A model generated the notes under the pieces. That model saw only the letters and a program-made list of their open reading frames with translations. It was not told where the DNA came from and ran no database searches. From positions 1 through 47,440 of the forward strand of contig NZ_BDBV01000077.1 in NCBI RefSeq assembly GCF_001613165.1: a stretch of DNA of 47,440 bases. The letters run 5' to 3'. The position numbers and the translations under genes were made by a program. Shown here one piece after another: positions 27,256 through 35,180 of the stretch (positions within the stretch are counted from its first letter, which is position 1; the number at the start of each line of letters is the position of its first letter). This DNA comes from Nocardia mexicana NBRC 108244 (lineage in GTDB: Bacteria; Actinomycetota; Actinomycetes; Mycobacteriales; Mycobacteriaceae).

Positions 27256-29927
27256 CCGAGCCTCCGCCCGCATATCCTTCCGCGCCCGCGGCGGCGGGCC
27301 GGGAGTCGTCGAATCCACCGGGCGGTGTCCTGTTCCTGTTCTCCGGGCAGGGTGGCGAGCATGCCCGGATGGGGCGGGCGCTGGCGGCGCGGTATCCGGT
27401 ATTCGCGCGGGTGGTGGATGCGGCGACCGATGCGGTGGTCCGCGCCGGGGGGCGGCGGGTGTGGACACCCCGGCACGGATTCGCCAAGAGCCTCGAGACT
27501 CCCGACGTCGCCCAACCGGCGCTCTTCGCCTATCAGCTGGCCTTGGCGAAGCTGCTGAATGCCTGGGGGATTCGTGCCGATGCCGTGGCCGGTCACGGGG
27601 TGGGCGAGATCGCGGGTGCCGTGGTGAGTGGGGCGCTGGCACTGTCCGACGGCGCGCGCGTCGCGGTGGCGCGCGGGCACGCGCTGATGCAGGCCGGCGC
27701 CACCGGTGCGACGGCCGTCCTGACCGCGACCCCGGAGGAGGTCCGGCGCCTGGTGGAGCCGGTGCGCGGATCGGTCGCGATCACGGCCGTGGACGGTCCT
27801 CGCTCGGTGGTCGTATCCGGGGTGCCGCGCTATGTGGAGACGCTGGTGCGCCGAGCTCGTCGGCGCGATCTACCGGTTCGTCTCCTCGCCGACGATCCCG
27901 CCCGGCAACCCCGTTCGATGTCGGATATATTGCCGGACTTCATGATCCGGCTCGAAGGTGTTGTTTCCACGAACCCCCGCGTACCGATCTACTCGACCGT
28001 TCGCGGCGGTCAGGTGATCACCACAGCCGAGCTGACCATCGACTACTGGTCCGAGAGTGTCTGCGGGCCAGTGGATCTAGCGGCCGCCCTGGGTACGGCC
28101 GCATCCGGCGGCATCTCGACCGTGGTGGAGCTGGCACCGCACCCGGTCCTGGAAACCGCCGTACGCTTCTACGCGAAATTCCGCGACTCGACGTACCCGA
28201 TGGCGGACCGCAACAACGAGGCGGAGGCATTTCTCGCCGCCGTGGCCAGGATGTATGCCGAAGGCCGCGTCGGTCACGCCGAGGCCGTCGAATCGCCGTC
28301 GGCGCAGCGCGATCCGGAACCCGACGGCCTGGGTGACGGCGGCTTCGCGCCGCCTCGTATCGGTTCCGGGCAACCGGCGACTCTCGGCCCCTCCGGCAGC
28401 ACGAAGCCGACCGCCGTGCACCCGACAAACGGCCACGACGACACCGCAGCGGAAATGCTCCGCGGCACAGCCGTTTACGACCCGACCGTGGCCACCGCTA
28501 CCGAATGGGCGCGGTCGATTCTGAGCGAAGAGTGCTGGGTAACGGCCCCCGAGCATGTAGCCGCACAATCGATTCCGTCGTTCCGGCGCGTGCTTGTCGT
28601 CGGCGAATCCGCACTGGCAACAGCCCTGGAACGACAGCTCGATCGGCGGCTGCCCACGCTGCGCGTGGCACGCGATCCGGCCGACGCGGGGCCGATCGTC
28701 TCCTCGATGCTGACCGACCACGCGACCCCGACGGCGGTCACCCTGGTATGGCCCGATGCGGACCGCTCCGATTCACCGCTCCCGGACATCGCGAGCATGC
28801 TCGATCTGCTACAGCGCGCGCAGGGCAATGCGGCGACGGCAACGCTGAGCATGGTGCTGAGGGACCGGGGCTCCCTCACGCAGAACGCTGTAGCCGGACT
28901 TGCCCGGTCGCTGCAGCTGGAGTCGCGGCGACCGACACGGCTCGTCTGGGCCACCGGCGACGAACCGGCACCGATCGTCGATCTGATCCTGAATCCCACC
29001 GGGCCCGAAGAGGTTCTGGTCGACGGCCACACGTTGCGCACGCGCCACTTCCGCCCGGCTCCCGCGGCGACCGCACCGATCGCCGTTCGCCCGGGCGGCA
29101 CCTATGTGGTGACCGGCGGCCTGGGTGCCCTCGGCTCGGTGGCCGTCCGCTGGCTACTCGACGCCGGGGCCCGGGACGTCGTGGTGCTCACCCGCACACC
29201 GCGCCCGCTGCCCCGGCTCCACGAGGGTGTGGACGACCGGATCGTCGTGGTCCGCTGCGATGTCACCGACCGCGCCGATCTGGCCAACGCGCTGTTCGAC
29301 ATTCGCGCCTGCGGATCGACGATCCGCGGGGTCGTCCACGCGGCGGGCATTCGGCGCAGATCCGAATTCCGCTCCGTCACATCGCGATTGCTCGCCGACT
29401 CGTTCGAACCCAGGGTGACCGCGGCCGCGAATCTCCTCGATCTCACCGGAACCGACCCGATCGATTTCGTCCTGCTTTCCTCCTCGGCCACAGGCGCGCT
29501 CGGGGCCTCCGACCGGGCGGCCGACGCCGCCGCGCATGCCGCCCTGGATGCCCTGGCGCGCAACCGAACCGATGAGCACATCGTCAGCATCGGTTGGGGG
29601 GACTGGATATCCGGCCCGACCGCATCCGCCGATCACGCAGACCTCCTTCGCGCGGGCATCACCCCGTTCGATGTCGCGCGCGGCATCGCCGCCCTGTCCG
29701 TGGTCCTGAGCCACCGTGCGCCTTCCGTACTCGCGGTGGACTACTCACCCACCGACGACACCTCACCCCTTGCCGAGCGCCTGCGCGGCCTCCTACCCGA
29801 ACGAGCGGGCCGAGCGTTTCCGGCAACGAACGGAATCACCACCCCGCTCGGCTTCCCCACGGCCGCAACCCTCGCCACCGCCCTCACCGAGGGCTTTCCC
29901 CATGCCCGCCACCACGATCCACCCTGA
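27252..29927 (+). CDS. Free-standing polyketide synthase AT-KR protein with eroded active sites
   Basis: An 891-residue protein. Residues ~25-330 are an acyltransferase domain (LFSGQGGEHARMG, ELAPHPVLETAV). After a low-complexity linker (~345-400), residues ~425-600 match the structural half and ~610-800 the catalytic half of a PKS ketoreductase (YVVTGGLGALG, VVHAAGI). No ketosynthase, dehydratase or acyl carrier domain is present. The AT nucleophile motif GHSxGE reads GHGVGE (Gly116 for Ser), and the His motif (YASH/HAFH region) reads LLADDPARQ. In the KR, SSxxGxxGxxxxxY ends in Asp758 instead of Tyr, with His for the following Asn. The frame is intact, so it is not simply decayed. Catalysis by either domain is unlikely on family knowledge; a scaffold role is possible. 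Confidence 0.85.
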   Translation: MTEPPPAYPSAPAAAGRESSNPPGGVLFLFSGQGGEHARMGRALAARYPVFARVVDAATDAVVRAGGRRVWTPRHGFAKSLETPDVAQPALFAYQLALAKLLNAWGIRADAVAGHGVGEIAGAVVSGALALSDGARVAVARGHALMQAGATGATAVLTATPEEVRRLVEPVRGSVAITAVDGPRSVVVSGVPRYVETLVRRARRRDLPVRLLADDPARQPRSMSDILPDFMIRLEGVVSTNPRVPIYSTVRGGQVITTAELTIDYWSESVCGPVDLAAALGTAASGGISTVVELAPHPVLETAVRFYAKFRDSTYPMADRNNEAEAFLAAVARMYAEGRVGHAEAVESPSAQRDPEPDGLGDGGFAPPRIGSGQPATLGPSGSTKPTAVHPTNGHDDTAAEMLRGTAVYDPTVATATEWARSILSEECWVTAPEHVAAQSIPSFRRVLVVGESALATALERQLDRRLPTLRVARDPADAGPIVSSMLTDHATPTAVTLVWPDADRSDSPLPDIASMLDLLQRAQGNAATATLSMVLRDRGSLTQNAVAGLARSLQLESRRPTRLVWATGDEPAPIVDLILNPTGPEEVLVDGHTLRTRHFRPAPAATAPIAVRPGGTYVVTGGLGALGSVAVRWLLDAGARDVVVLTRTPRPLPRLHEGVDDRIVVVRCDVTDRADLANALFDIRACGSTIRGVVHAAGIRRRSEFRSVTSRLLADSFEPRVTAAANLLDLTGTDPIDFVLLSSSATGALGASDRAADAAAHAALDALARNRTDEHIVSIGWGDWISGPTASADHADLLRAGITPFDVARGIAALSVVLSHRAPSVLAVDYSPTDDTSPLAERLRGLLPERAGRAFPATNGITTPLGFPTAATLATALTEGFPHARHHDPP

Positions 29928-30297
29928 ACTCCGGCCGGTACCGGACCACCGACGACAACGGCGGATCCGGCTCACAGCCCATGCGACACGCCGGTCACCC
30001 GACGGCGGCCCGGGCGAGGCAGCAATCCGATCCCGGTGCTGAGCGTGGCGAGCCATCGAAGGATTCACCGAGGTGGCGGCGTAACCAACTGCGAGTCGGC
30101 TCAATTCCGGCGAAAACCTTCCCTCGATAGCAAATGTCGGGTTATTGTCGACTCGCAGCGCGTCAAGCCGGTTTGCACCCACCGACAAACGCCTTATCCG
30201 GCCAAGCGCGCCCATGACCCCATCTGCCCCGAGCGGGCGAGGCATCGCTGCGCGCTGCACCCACAATCAAATCGGCACTAGTGCGGAGGCTGGTCAA
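29928..30297. other. Gene-free leader region of the antiporter
   Basis: 370 bases with no supported gene between the AT-KR stop and the antiporter start. It holds a 10-bp perfect inverted repeat at 30089-30158 and, directly after it, GCCGGTTTG (30167-30175) pairing with CAAA and CCGGC up to 30202, so much of the stretch can fold. An in-frame ATG at 30145 would extend the antiporter by 51 residues, but the extension is hydrophilic and unlike the family. Confidence 0.45.
30089..30158 (+). promoter_or_regulatory. Candidate structured leader: 10-bp stem closing a 50-base loop
   Basis: CTGCGAGTCG (30089-30098) is the exact reverse complement of 30149-30158. The enclosed 50 bases are less GC-rich, with GCGAAAACC and GATAGCAAATG. 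It begins 209 bases and ends 140 bases upstream of the antiporter start. It matches no riboswitch class I could recognise. Confidence 0.35.
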
Positions 30298-31464
30298 TTG
30301 ACCTTCTCGACGCTCGCCCTGGTTCTGGCGCTCGGCTTGGCCGGGCCCCTGCTGTCGTGGCGTGCGTCCTGGCACCTCCCGGTCATTCTGGGCGAATTGC
30401 TCGCCGGGATCGTGTTCGGCGCCACCGGGTTCGGGGTGCTGCACGCCTCGGATCCGATCTTCACCTTCCTGGCCGACATGGGATTCGCGCTGGTCATGTT
30501 CGTCGCGGGCACGCATGTCCCGGTGCGGCAGGCGGCGGTTCGCGCGGCACTCGGCGTCGGATTACTGCGGGCGGTGGCGGTCGGCCTCATCGCCGCCGTG
30601 GCGGGCTTCGCCCTCGCCGCCTGGTTCGACACCGGGCACGGCGCGCTGTACGCGGTGCTGATCGCCTCGTCCTCGGCGGCCCTGGCGCTGCCGATCATCG
30701 ATTCGCAAGGGCTGCAGGGCAGATCGATCCTGGAGCTGACCGCGCAGGTGGCGGTCGCCGATACCGCGTGCATCGTCGCATTGCCGCTGGTGATCGATGT
30801 CGACAATGCGGGCCGCGCGGCACTGGGCGCCGTGACGGTCGCGGTCGCCGCGGCGGCGCTGTGGTTCGGGCTGCGGGCGCTCGAGCGATCCGGTGTGCGC
30901 AAGCGGATCCACCGGGTCTCCGAGGACCGCATGTTCGCCCTCGAACTGCGGGTCAGCCTCGCGGTGCTGTTCGGACTGGCGGCGCTCGCCACCCGCACCC
31001 ACGTCTCGATCATGCTGGCGGGCTTCGCCGCCGGGCTCGCGGTGGCCGGGGTCGGCGAACCGCGGCGGGTGGCGCGGCAGCTGTTCGCGATCAGCGACGG
31101 CTTCCTGGCACCGCTGTTCTTCGTCTGGCTCGGCGCCCGGCTGAATCTGCGCGAGTTCGAACAGCAGCCGCGACTGATCGCGCTGGGACTGGCGCTGGGT
31201 GTTGCCGCGGTGCTGGCGCACGGACTGATGCGTGTGCTCGGCCAGCCGATCACACTCACCACGCTGGCCGCGGCGCAGATCGGAGTGCCGGTGGCCGCGG
31301 TGACCGTCGGCTCGCAGTTGCAGGTGCTGGAACCCGGAGAGGGAGCGGCGATGATGCTCGGCGCCCTGGTCACGATCGCGGCGGCGGCCACGGGCGTGGC
31401 GATCGCGGCGCGCCGTAACTCGCCGGGCGAGAATCGGGGCGGCAGCACGGATCCGGGAAAATAG
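30298..31464 (+). CDS. Cation/proton antiporter (CPA2/KefB-type membrane domain)
   Basis: A 388-residue integral membrane protein with about 12 hydrophobic segments. The N-terminal HLPVILGELLAGIVFGATGFGVL and LADMGFALVMFVAGTHV are conserved in monovalent cation:proton antiporters of the CPA2 family, and the central ALPIIDSQGL and QVAVADTACIVALPLV place an Asp in the discontinuous helix region. No C-terminal TrkA-N domain is attached. The start is inferred as TTG at 30298, with GGAGG eight bases upstream, directly before the first membrane helix; an in-frame ATG at 30145 is less likely. Its stop lies one base from the stop of the convergent S4 gene. Confidence 0.83.
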   Translation: MTFSTLALVLALGLAGPLLSWRASWHLPVILGELLAGIVFGATGFGVLHASDPIFTFLADMGFALVMFVAGTHVPVRQAAVRAALGVGLLRAVAVGLIAAVAGFALAAWFDTGHGALYAVLIASSSAALALPIIDSQGLQGRSILELTAQVAVADTACIVALPLVIDVDNAGRAALGAVTVAVAAAALWFGLRALERSGVRKRIHRVSEDRMFALELRVSLAVLFGLAALATRTHVSIMLAGFAAGLAVAGVGEPRRVARQLFAISDGFLAPLFFVWLGARLNLREFEQQPRLIALGLALGVAAVLAHGLMRVLGQPITLTTLAAAQIGVPVAAVTVGSQLQVLEPGEGAAMMLGALVTIAAAATGVAIAARRNSPGENRGGSTDPGK

Positions 31465-31465
31465 C

Positions 31466-31870
31466 TCAGTCCGGAGTGCGTCCGAGCAGCCGGTCCGTTT
31501 CGCGACGTTCGCGTTTGGTGGGGCGCCCGGTGCCGCGATCGCGGCGGGGCATGGACGCGACAATTTCGGGGGCAGGAGGGGGCGGAGACTTATCGATCAG
31601 GCATTCGGCGGCAATGGCCGCGCCGACACGCTTGAGGATGATTCGCGCCACGACGACGATGCGCTCGACTCCGTTGACACGGACGCGAACCTCGTCGCCG
31701 GGCTTGATCTGATGTGCGGGTTTGACCGCGACGCCGTTGACGCGGACATGCCCACCCCGACAGGCGGTGGCAGCCGCCGATCGGGTCTTGAACAAACGCA
31801 CGGCCCACACCCAGGAGTCGACCCGGGCCGTACCGGGCTGTGACCGTTGCTGATCCGTCTCTCCGCGCAT
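31466..31870 (-). CDS. S4-domain RNA-binding protein (Hsp15/HslR-like)
   Basis: A 134-residue basic protein. The S4 domain occupies residues ~15-80: VDSWVWAVRLFKTRSAAATACRGGHVRVNG followed by KPGDEVRVRVNG. The tail is basic and proline-rich (PRRDRGTGRPTKRERRETDRLLG), as in the bacterial Hsp15 family. In E. coli Hsp15 binds stalled 50S subunits carrying nascent chain-tRNA; the same role is likely but not shown here. Cytosolic. It is convergent with the antiporter. Confidence 0.88.
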   Translation of the reverse strand: MRGETDQQRSQPGTARVDSWVWAVRLFKTRSAAATACRGGHVRVNGVAVKPAHQIKPGDEVRVRVNGVERIVVVARIILKRVGAAIAAECLIDKSPPPPAPEIVASMPRRDRGTGRPTKRERRETDRLLGRTPD

Positions 31871-31910
31871 ACGACCAGAAGGTTACGCGCCGCGCCGAGC
31901 GGGACGGAAC

Positions 31911-32570
31911 CTAGCTGACCCGGCGGGCGGTGACGATCGAGTCGGGGTTCAGGTGCGCGTACTCGACCGGATCGCCGGCCTGGGGCGCGTGCAGGATCTG
32001 ACCGTCGCCGGCGTACATGGCCACGTGGCCGCCGCCGTTCTGGATGACCAGGTCGCCGGGCTGCAGGTCCTCGTAGGCGACCGGCTTGCCGACGTGCGAC
32101 TGCTCGAAGCTGGTGCGCGGCAGGTCGATGCCGACCTGCTTGTACGCCCACTTCACCAGGCCGGAGCAGTCGAACCCGTTCGGGCCGTTGCCACCCCAGA
32201 CGTACTGGGCGCCGATCTTGGTCTTGGCCGCATCGAGCGCTTCACCCGCGGGGGTGAGCTGCTGCTGCATGAAGCCGGGCATCGCCGGGGCGGCGTTCGG
32301 CGCGGGCATCGCCTGCGGCGACAACGCCTGCTGGGCGCCCTTGATCTGGTCGGCATGGTCGGCCAGCGCCTGGTTCGCCTGAGCGACCTGCTGATCGAAC
32401 TCCGGGCTGATCGGCACATCGAAGTTGCCGAAGCCGGGGACGTTGATAGTGGCTGCCTGTGCCGAAACCGCCGGCATGGCGCCGGTGGAAGCGGCGACGG
32501 CGCCGAAAACCAGCGCACCCTTCACGGAATTCGGGAGCCGAGATTCCCGTTGCAAGCTGTGTTTACCCAC
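31911..32570 (-). CDS. Secreted NlpC/P60 peptidoglycan hydrolase
   Basis: A 219-residue exported cysteine peptidase that cleaves peptide stems of peptidoglycan. A Sec signal peptide spans residues ~1-39 (AMPAVSAQA-A). A linker (~55-105) precedes the C-terminal NlpC/P60 domain (~112-219) with the catalytic Cys135 in GFDCSGLVKW, His182 in GGHVAMYAG and a third polar residue near His194 (ILHAPQ). The start is a GTG at 32570 with GGAG nine bases upstream. The long leader carries a c-di-AMP riboswitch, so expression is probably tied to cell-wall and osmotic state. It resembles RipB/RipD-like proteins without the long coiled coil. Confidence 0.9.
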   Translation of the reverse strand: MGKHSLQRESRLPNSVKGALVFGAVAASTGAMPAVSAQAATINVPGFGNFDVPISPEFDQQVAQANQALADHADQIKGAQQALSPQAMPAPNAAPAMPGFMQQQLTPAGEALDAAKTKIGAQYVWGGNGPNGFDCSGLVKWAYKQVGIDLPRTSFEQSHVGKPVAYEDLQPGDLVIQNGGGHVAMYAGDGQILHAPQAGDPVEYAHLNPDSIVTARRVS

Positions 32571-32599
32571 CGAGCTGAGTCTCCTGTTTCTTCCTGCCC

Positions 32600-32710
32600 A
32601 CCGCCGACCGGGTTAGCTGACGGGTTCGGGCCGGGAAGATCGGCCCTACCCCACCGGCCGTGTGGCCGAAGGGGATTCACCCCACAAACATGGGTCCCCG
32701 GCTCGGCGAT
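32600..32710 (-). ncRNA. ydaO/yuaA c-di-AMP riboswitch
   Basis: In the minus-strand leader of the NlpC/P60 gene the conserved blocks appear in order: GCCGGGGACCCAT, GGGGTGAATCCCC, CGGTGGGGTAGGGCCG, and CCCGTCAGCTAACCCGGTCG. The closing stem is CGCCGA (32708-32703) with TCGGCG (32607-32602). This is the ydaO class, which binds c-di-AMP and usually turns off cell-wall hydrolases and potassium transporters in actinobacteria. The upstream bases 32711-32990 hold no recognised gene and should contain the promoter. Confidence 0.9.
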
Positions 32711-32990
32711 CGGGCTGCCCACCCGACCTCCGATTAGGCGGCGACTCGATGGGCCGCCTCGCCTGCGAAGCGACTGACTCCATCGGTCACGAAGAGATTA
32801 CGACTACCCGGCTGTGTTGTCCACCCCACACGGCCGTGTCTCGAGCCGCCGTCCACAAATCCCCAGGACGACTCTCGATTTCGCGTGCTCACGCCACTTG
32901 GTAACGGCACGGTATCGACTCGGACAACGGTGTTATCGAACCGAGAAGCGCGGGCGTTACCGGACTGAACGGCACAATCCGGCCACTGGC

Positions 32991-33254
32991 TCAGTTCTCC
33001 GAACCGCCGCGCGCATCCAGCGCCTGCTCGAGCTCGCTGATTCGCCGCCGCGCGTCGGCCAGCCCGATCTCGAGCTCGCCCAGCGCCATCACCAGCGGGC
33101 CGACCGCGAGATCGGCGACCAGTTGCGGATCGTCGTAGCCGCGCTCGATCGCCACCAGGATGTTGTTGCGGATCTGCGCCGCGACCGGAGCGTTCTCCGG
33201 CACGGCCCAGGACTCGACCACCTCGGCGACAGTGGGAATGGACTCCTCCGACAT
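32991..33254 (-). CDS. Small conserved hypothetical protein
   Basis: An 87-residue protein, not recognised as a named family. It is acidic and helical. IPTVAEVVESWAVPENAPVAAQIRNNILVAIERGYDDPQLVADLAV is followed by a C-terminal amphipathic helix (GLADARRRISELEQALDAR) that could form a coiled coil. No signal peptide or membrane segment. GGGAGAGG lies three bases upstream of the ATG at 33254, which favours this start over the longer frame beginning at 33353. It is divergent from the AAA ATPase gene. Confidence 0.65.
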   Translation of the reverse strand: MSEESIPTVAEVVESWAVPENAPVAAQIRNNILVAIERGYDDPQLVADLAVGPLVMALGELEIGLADARRRISELEQALDARGGSEN

Positions 33255-33479
33255 GACCCTCTCCCTGCGCTGGGGAACCGGTTCGCGAACAAGACAAGCG
33301 TAAAGAGTCGGGCATCGCGCGTGGTCGGCGTCGACGCAATCGGGCGACCGCATTCCCCGGATTCCGACCGTCCGGCTCGGATGACACTCTGCCCAACCTC
33401 GCTGCCGAACGATAGCTATTTCTAGGGCATTCGATAGATGTCCCCATAATCCGATTGCGACGGGCTACGGTGTACGGGC

Positions 33480-34667
33480 ATGGACCCCGTGCGGAATCCG
33501 TATGCCCCCGGCGCCGGACAGCGGCCCCCAGAGCTCGCCGGTCGTGCCAAGCAGCTCGACGCCTTCGACATCGTGCTCGAACGCGTCTCGCGCGGCCGAC
33601 CGGAGCGCAGCGTGATGCTGACCGGACTGCGCGGAGTGGGAAAGACCGTGCTGCTCAACCAGCTTCGCTCGACCGCCCGCTCGCGCGGCTGGGGCACCGG
33701 CAAGATGGAGGCCCGGCCGGATCAGGAGCTGCGCCGCCCGCTCGCCTCGGCGCTGCACATGGCCGTGCGGCAGATCGCTGTCGCACACCGCAATCCGGAG
33801 ATGGTCGACGACTTCCTGGGCATTCTCAAGGCTTTCGCGCTGCGCGCCACGGCCGACAAGGGCATGCGCGATCGCTGGCAGCCGGGCATCGACGTCCCGG
33901 CCGTCACCGGGCGCGCCGACTCGGGCGATATCGAGATCGATCTCGTCGAGCTGCTGATGGCGGCCGGGCAGCTCGCCCACGATATCGGCGTCGGCATCGC
34001 GATCTTCATCGACGAGATGCAGGATCTGGGCCCCGCCGACATCTCCGCGATCTGCGGCGCATGCCACGAATTGAGCCAGGAGGCAACGCCTTTGATCGTG
34101 GTCGGAGCGGGGTTGCCGCATCTGCCCGCGGTGCTGTCGGCGCAGAAGAGCTACTCGGAGCGGCTGTTCGGCTACCACCGCATCGACCGGCTGGACCGCG
34201 CCTCCGCCGATCTGGCGCTGATCGCACCGGCCGAGCGCGAGCAGGTCGAGTTCACCGAGTCCGCGCTGGATGTGCTGTACCACAAGGCCGATGGCTATCC
34301 GTACTTCGTGCAGGCCTACGGCAAGGCCACCTGGGATGTCGCGGCGCAGAGCCCGATCGGCGCCGAGGACGTGGAGCTGGCCGCGCCCGCCGCCGAGGAG
34401 GAGCTGGCGGTCGGCTTCTTCGGCTCCCGCTACGAGCGCGCCACCCCGGCCGAGCGAGAGTACATGCGCGCCATGGCCGATCTGGCCGGCGACGACGGCC
34501 CGGTGGCCACCGCCACGGTCGCCAAGGAGCTGGCCCGCAAGCCCGCATCGCTGTCCCCGGCGCGCGACGGGCTGATCAAGAAGGGGCTGATCTACTCGGC
34601 GGAGCGCGGGACGATCGGATTCACGGTGCCGCACTTCGGGCGTTACCTCCGGTCCACTCCGAGCTAG
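33480..34667 (+). CDS. AAA ATPase, STAND/archaeal-type (Orc1-like)
   Basis: A 395-residue P-loop ATPase. Residues ~18-40 (ELAGRAKQLDAFDIVLERVSRG) are the N-terminal helix that precedes Walker A GLRGVGKT (49-56). Walker B is IAIFIDEMQDL at ~175, and VVGAGLPHLP is sensor 1-like. A C-terminal winged-helix segment (~315-385: DDGPVATATVAKELARKPASLSPARDGLIKKGLIYSAERG) resembles that of Orc1/Cdc6-like or MoxR-distant STAND proteins. No partner toxin, nuclease or mobile-element gene is adjacent, so its cell role is unknown. The ATG has no clear ribosome-binding site. Confidence 0.82.
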   Translation: MDPVRNPYAPGAGQRPPELAGRAKQLDAFDIVLERVSRGRPERSVMLTGLRGVGKTVLLNQLRSTARSRGWGTGKMEARPDQELRRPLASALHMAVRQIAVAHRNPEMVDDFLGILKAFALRATADKGMRDRWQPGIDVPAVTGRADSGDIEIDLVELLMAAGQLAHDIGVGIAIFIDEMQDLGPADISAICGACHELSQEATPLIVVGAGLPHLPAVLSAQKSYSERLFGYHRIDRLDRASADLALIAPAEREQVEFTESALDVLYHKADGYPYFVQAYGKATWDVAAQSPIGAEDVELAAPAAEEELAVGFFGSRYERATPAEREYMRAMADLAGDDGPVATATVAKELARKPASLSPARDGLIKKGLIYSAERGTIGFTVPHFGRYLRSTPS

Positions 34668-34778
34668 CGACCCGCTCGCACCGCACGGGTTGGGCCACAA
34701 CGTGTTTCCGGCTTCGGTAGCGCATGCCTTAAGCGGACCGTTGGGGAACCATTGGCGCCTGCTTCTAGCGTCCCGCAC

Positions 34779-35165
34779 ATGCGTACCACCATATTTCAGC
34801 ATCGACCGGCCAATCGGAGACTGCTTGCGGCGGCCGCAGCGGTCATGGCAGTCGCGAGCGCCCCGGTGATCGCGGCGGCGCCCGCCCAGGCGGCACTCGA
34901 GTGCCCCTATCCCAACGTCTGCTTCTACGACGACAGCGGACGCCGGACCGGCGAGTTCAACGACGTCACCTCCGAGTGGCAGAACATCCCGCCCGGCGCG
35001 GCGAGTCACGGTGCACGCCTTGCCTACAACACGCGCAACGACGACGTGGCCTACCTCAGGTTCGAGGGCGGCAAGCAGCTGTGCCTGCCTCCGGGGCAGG
35101 TTTTCGACCTGAGCAACGGAACGCTCAACGGCATCAGGATCGCCAAATCCGCCAAGTGCGAGTGA
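34779..35165 (+). CDS. Secreted small protein, peptidase inhibitor I36-like
   Basis: A 128-residue exported protein. The signal peptide covers residues 1-38 (LLAAAAAVMAVASAPVIAAAPAQA-A). The mature part begins LECPYPNVCFYDDSGRRTGEF, close to the CPxxxxCxYxxxxxxG pattern of the I36/beta-gamma-crystallin-like inhibitors common in actinomycetes, and has four cysteines (CPYPNVC, QLCLPP, AKCE). The inhibitor activity is known only for a few Streptomyces members. The start at 34779 places the signal peptide correctly. Confidence 0.7.
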   Translation: MRTTIFQHRPANRRLLAAAAAVMAVASAPVIAAAPAQAALECPYPNVCFYDDSGRRTGEFNDVTSEWQNIPPGAASHGARLAYNTRNDDVAYLRFEGGKQLCLPPGQVFDLSNGTLNGIRIAKSAKCE

Positions 35166-35180
35166 CTTCCGGGGCGGGCG

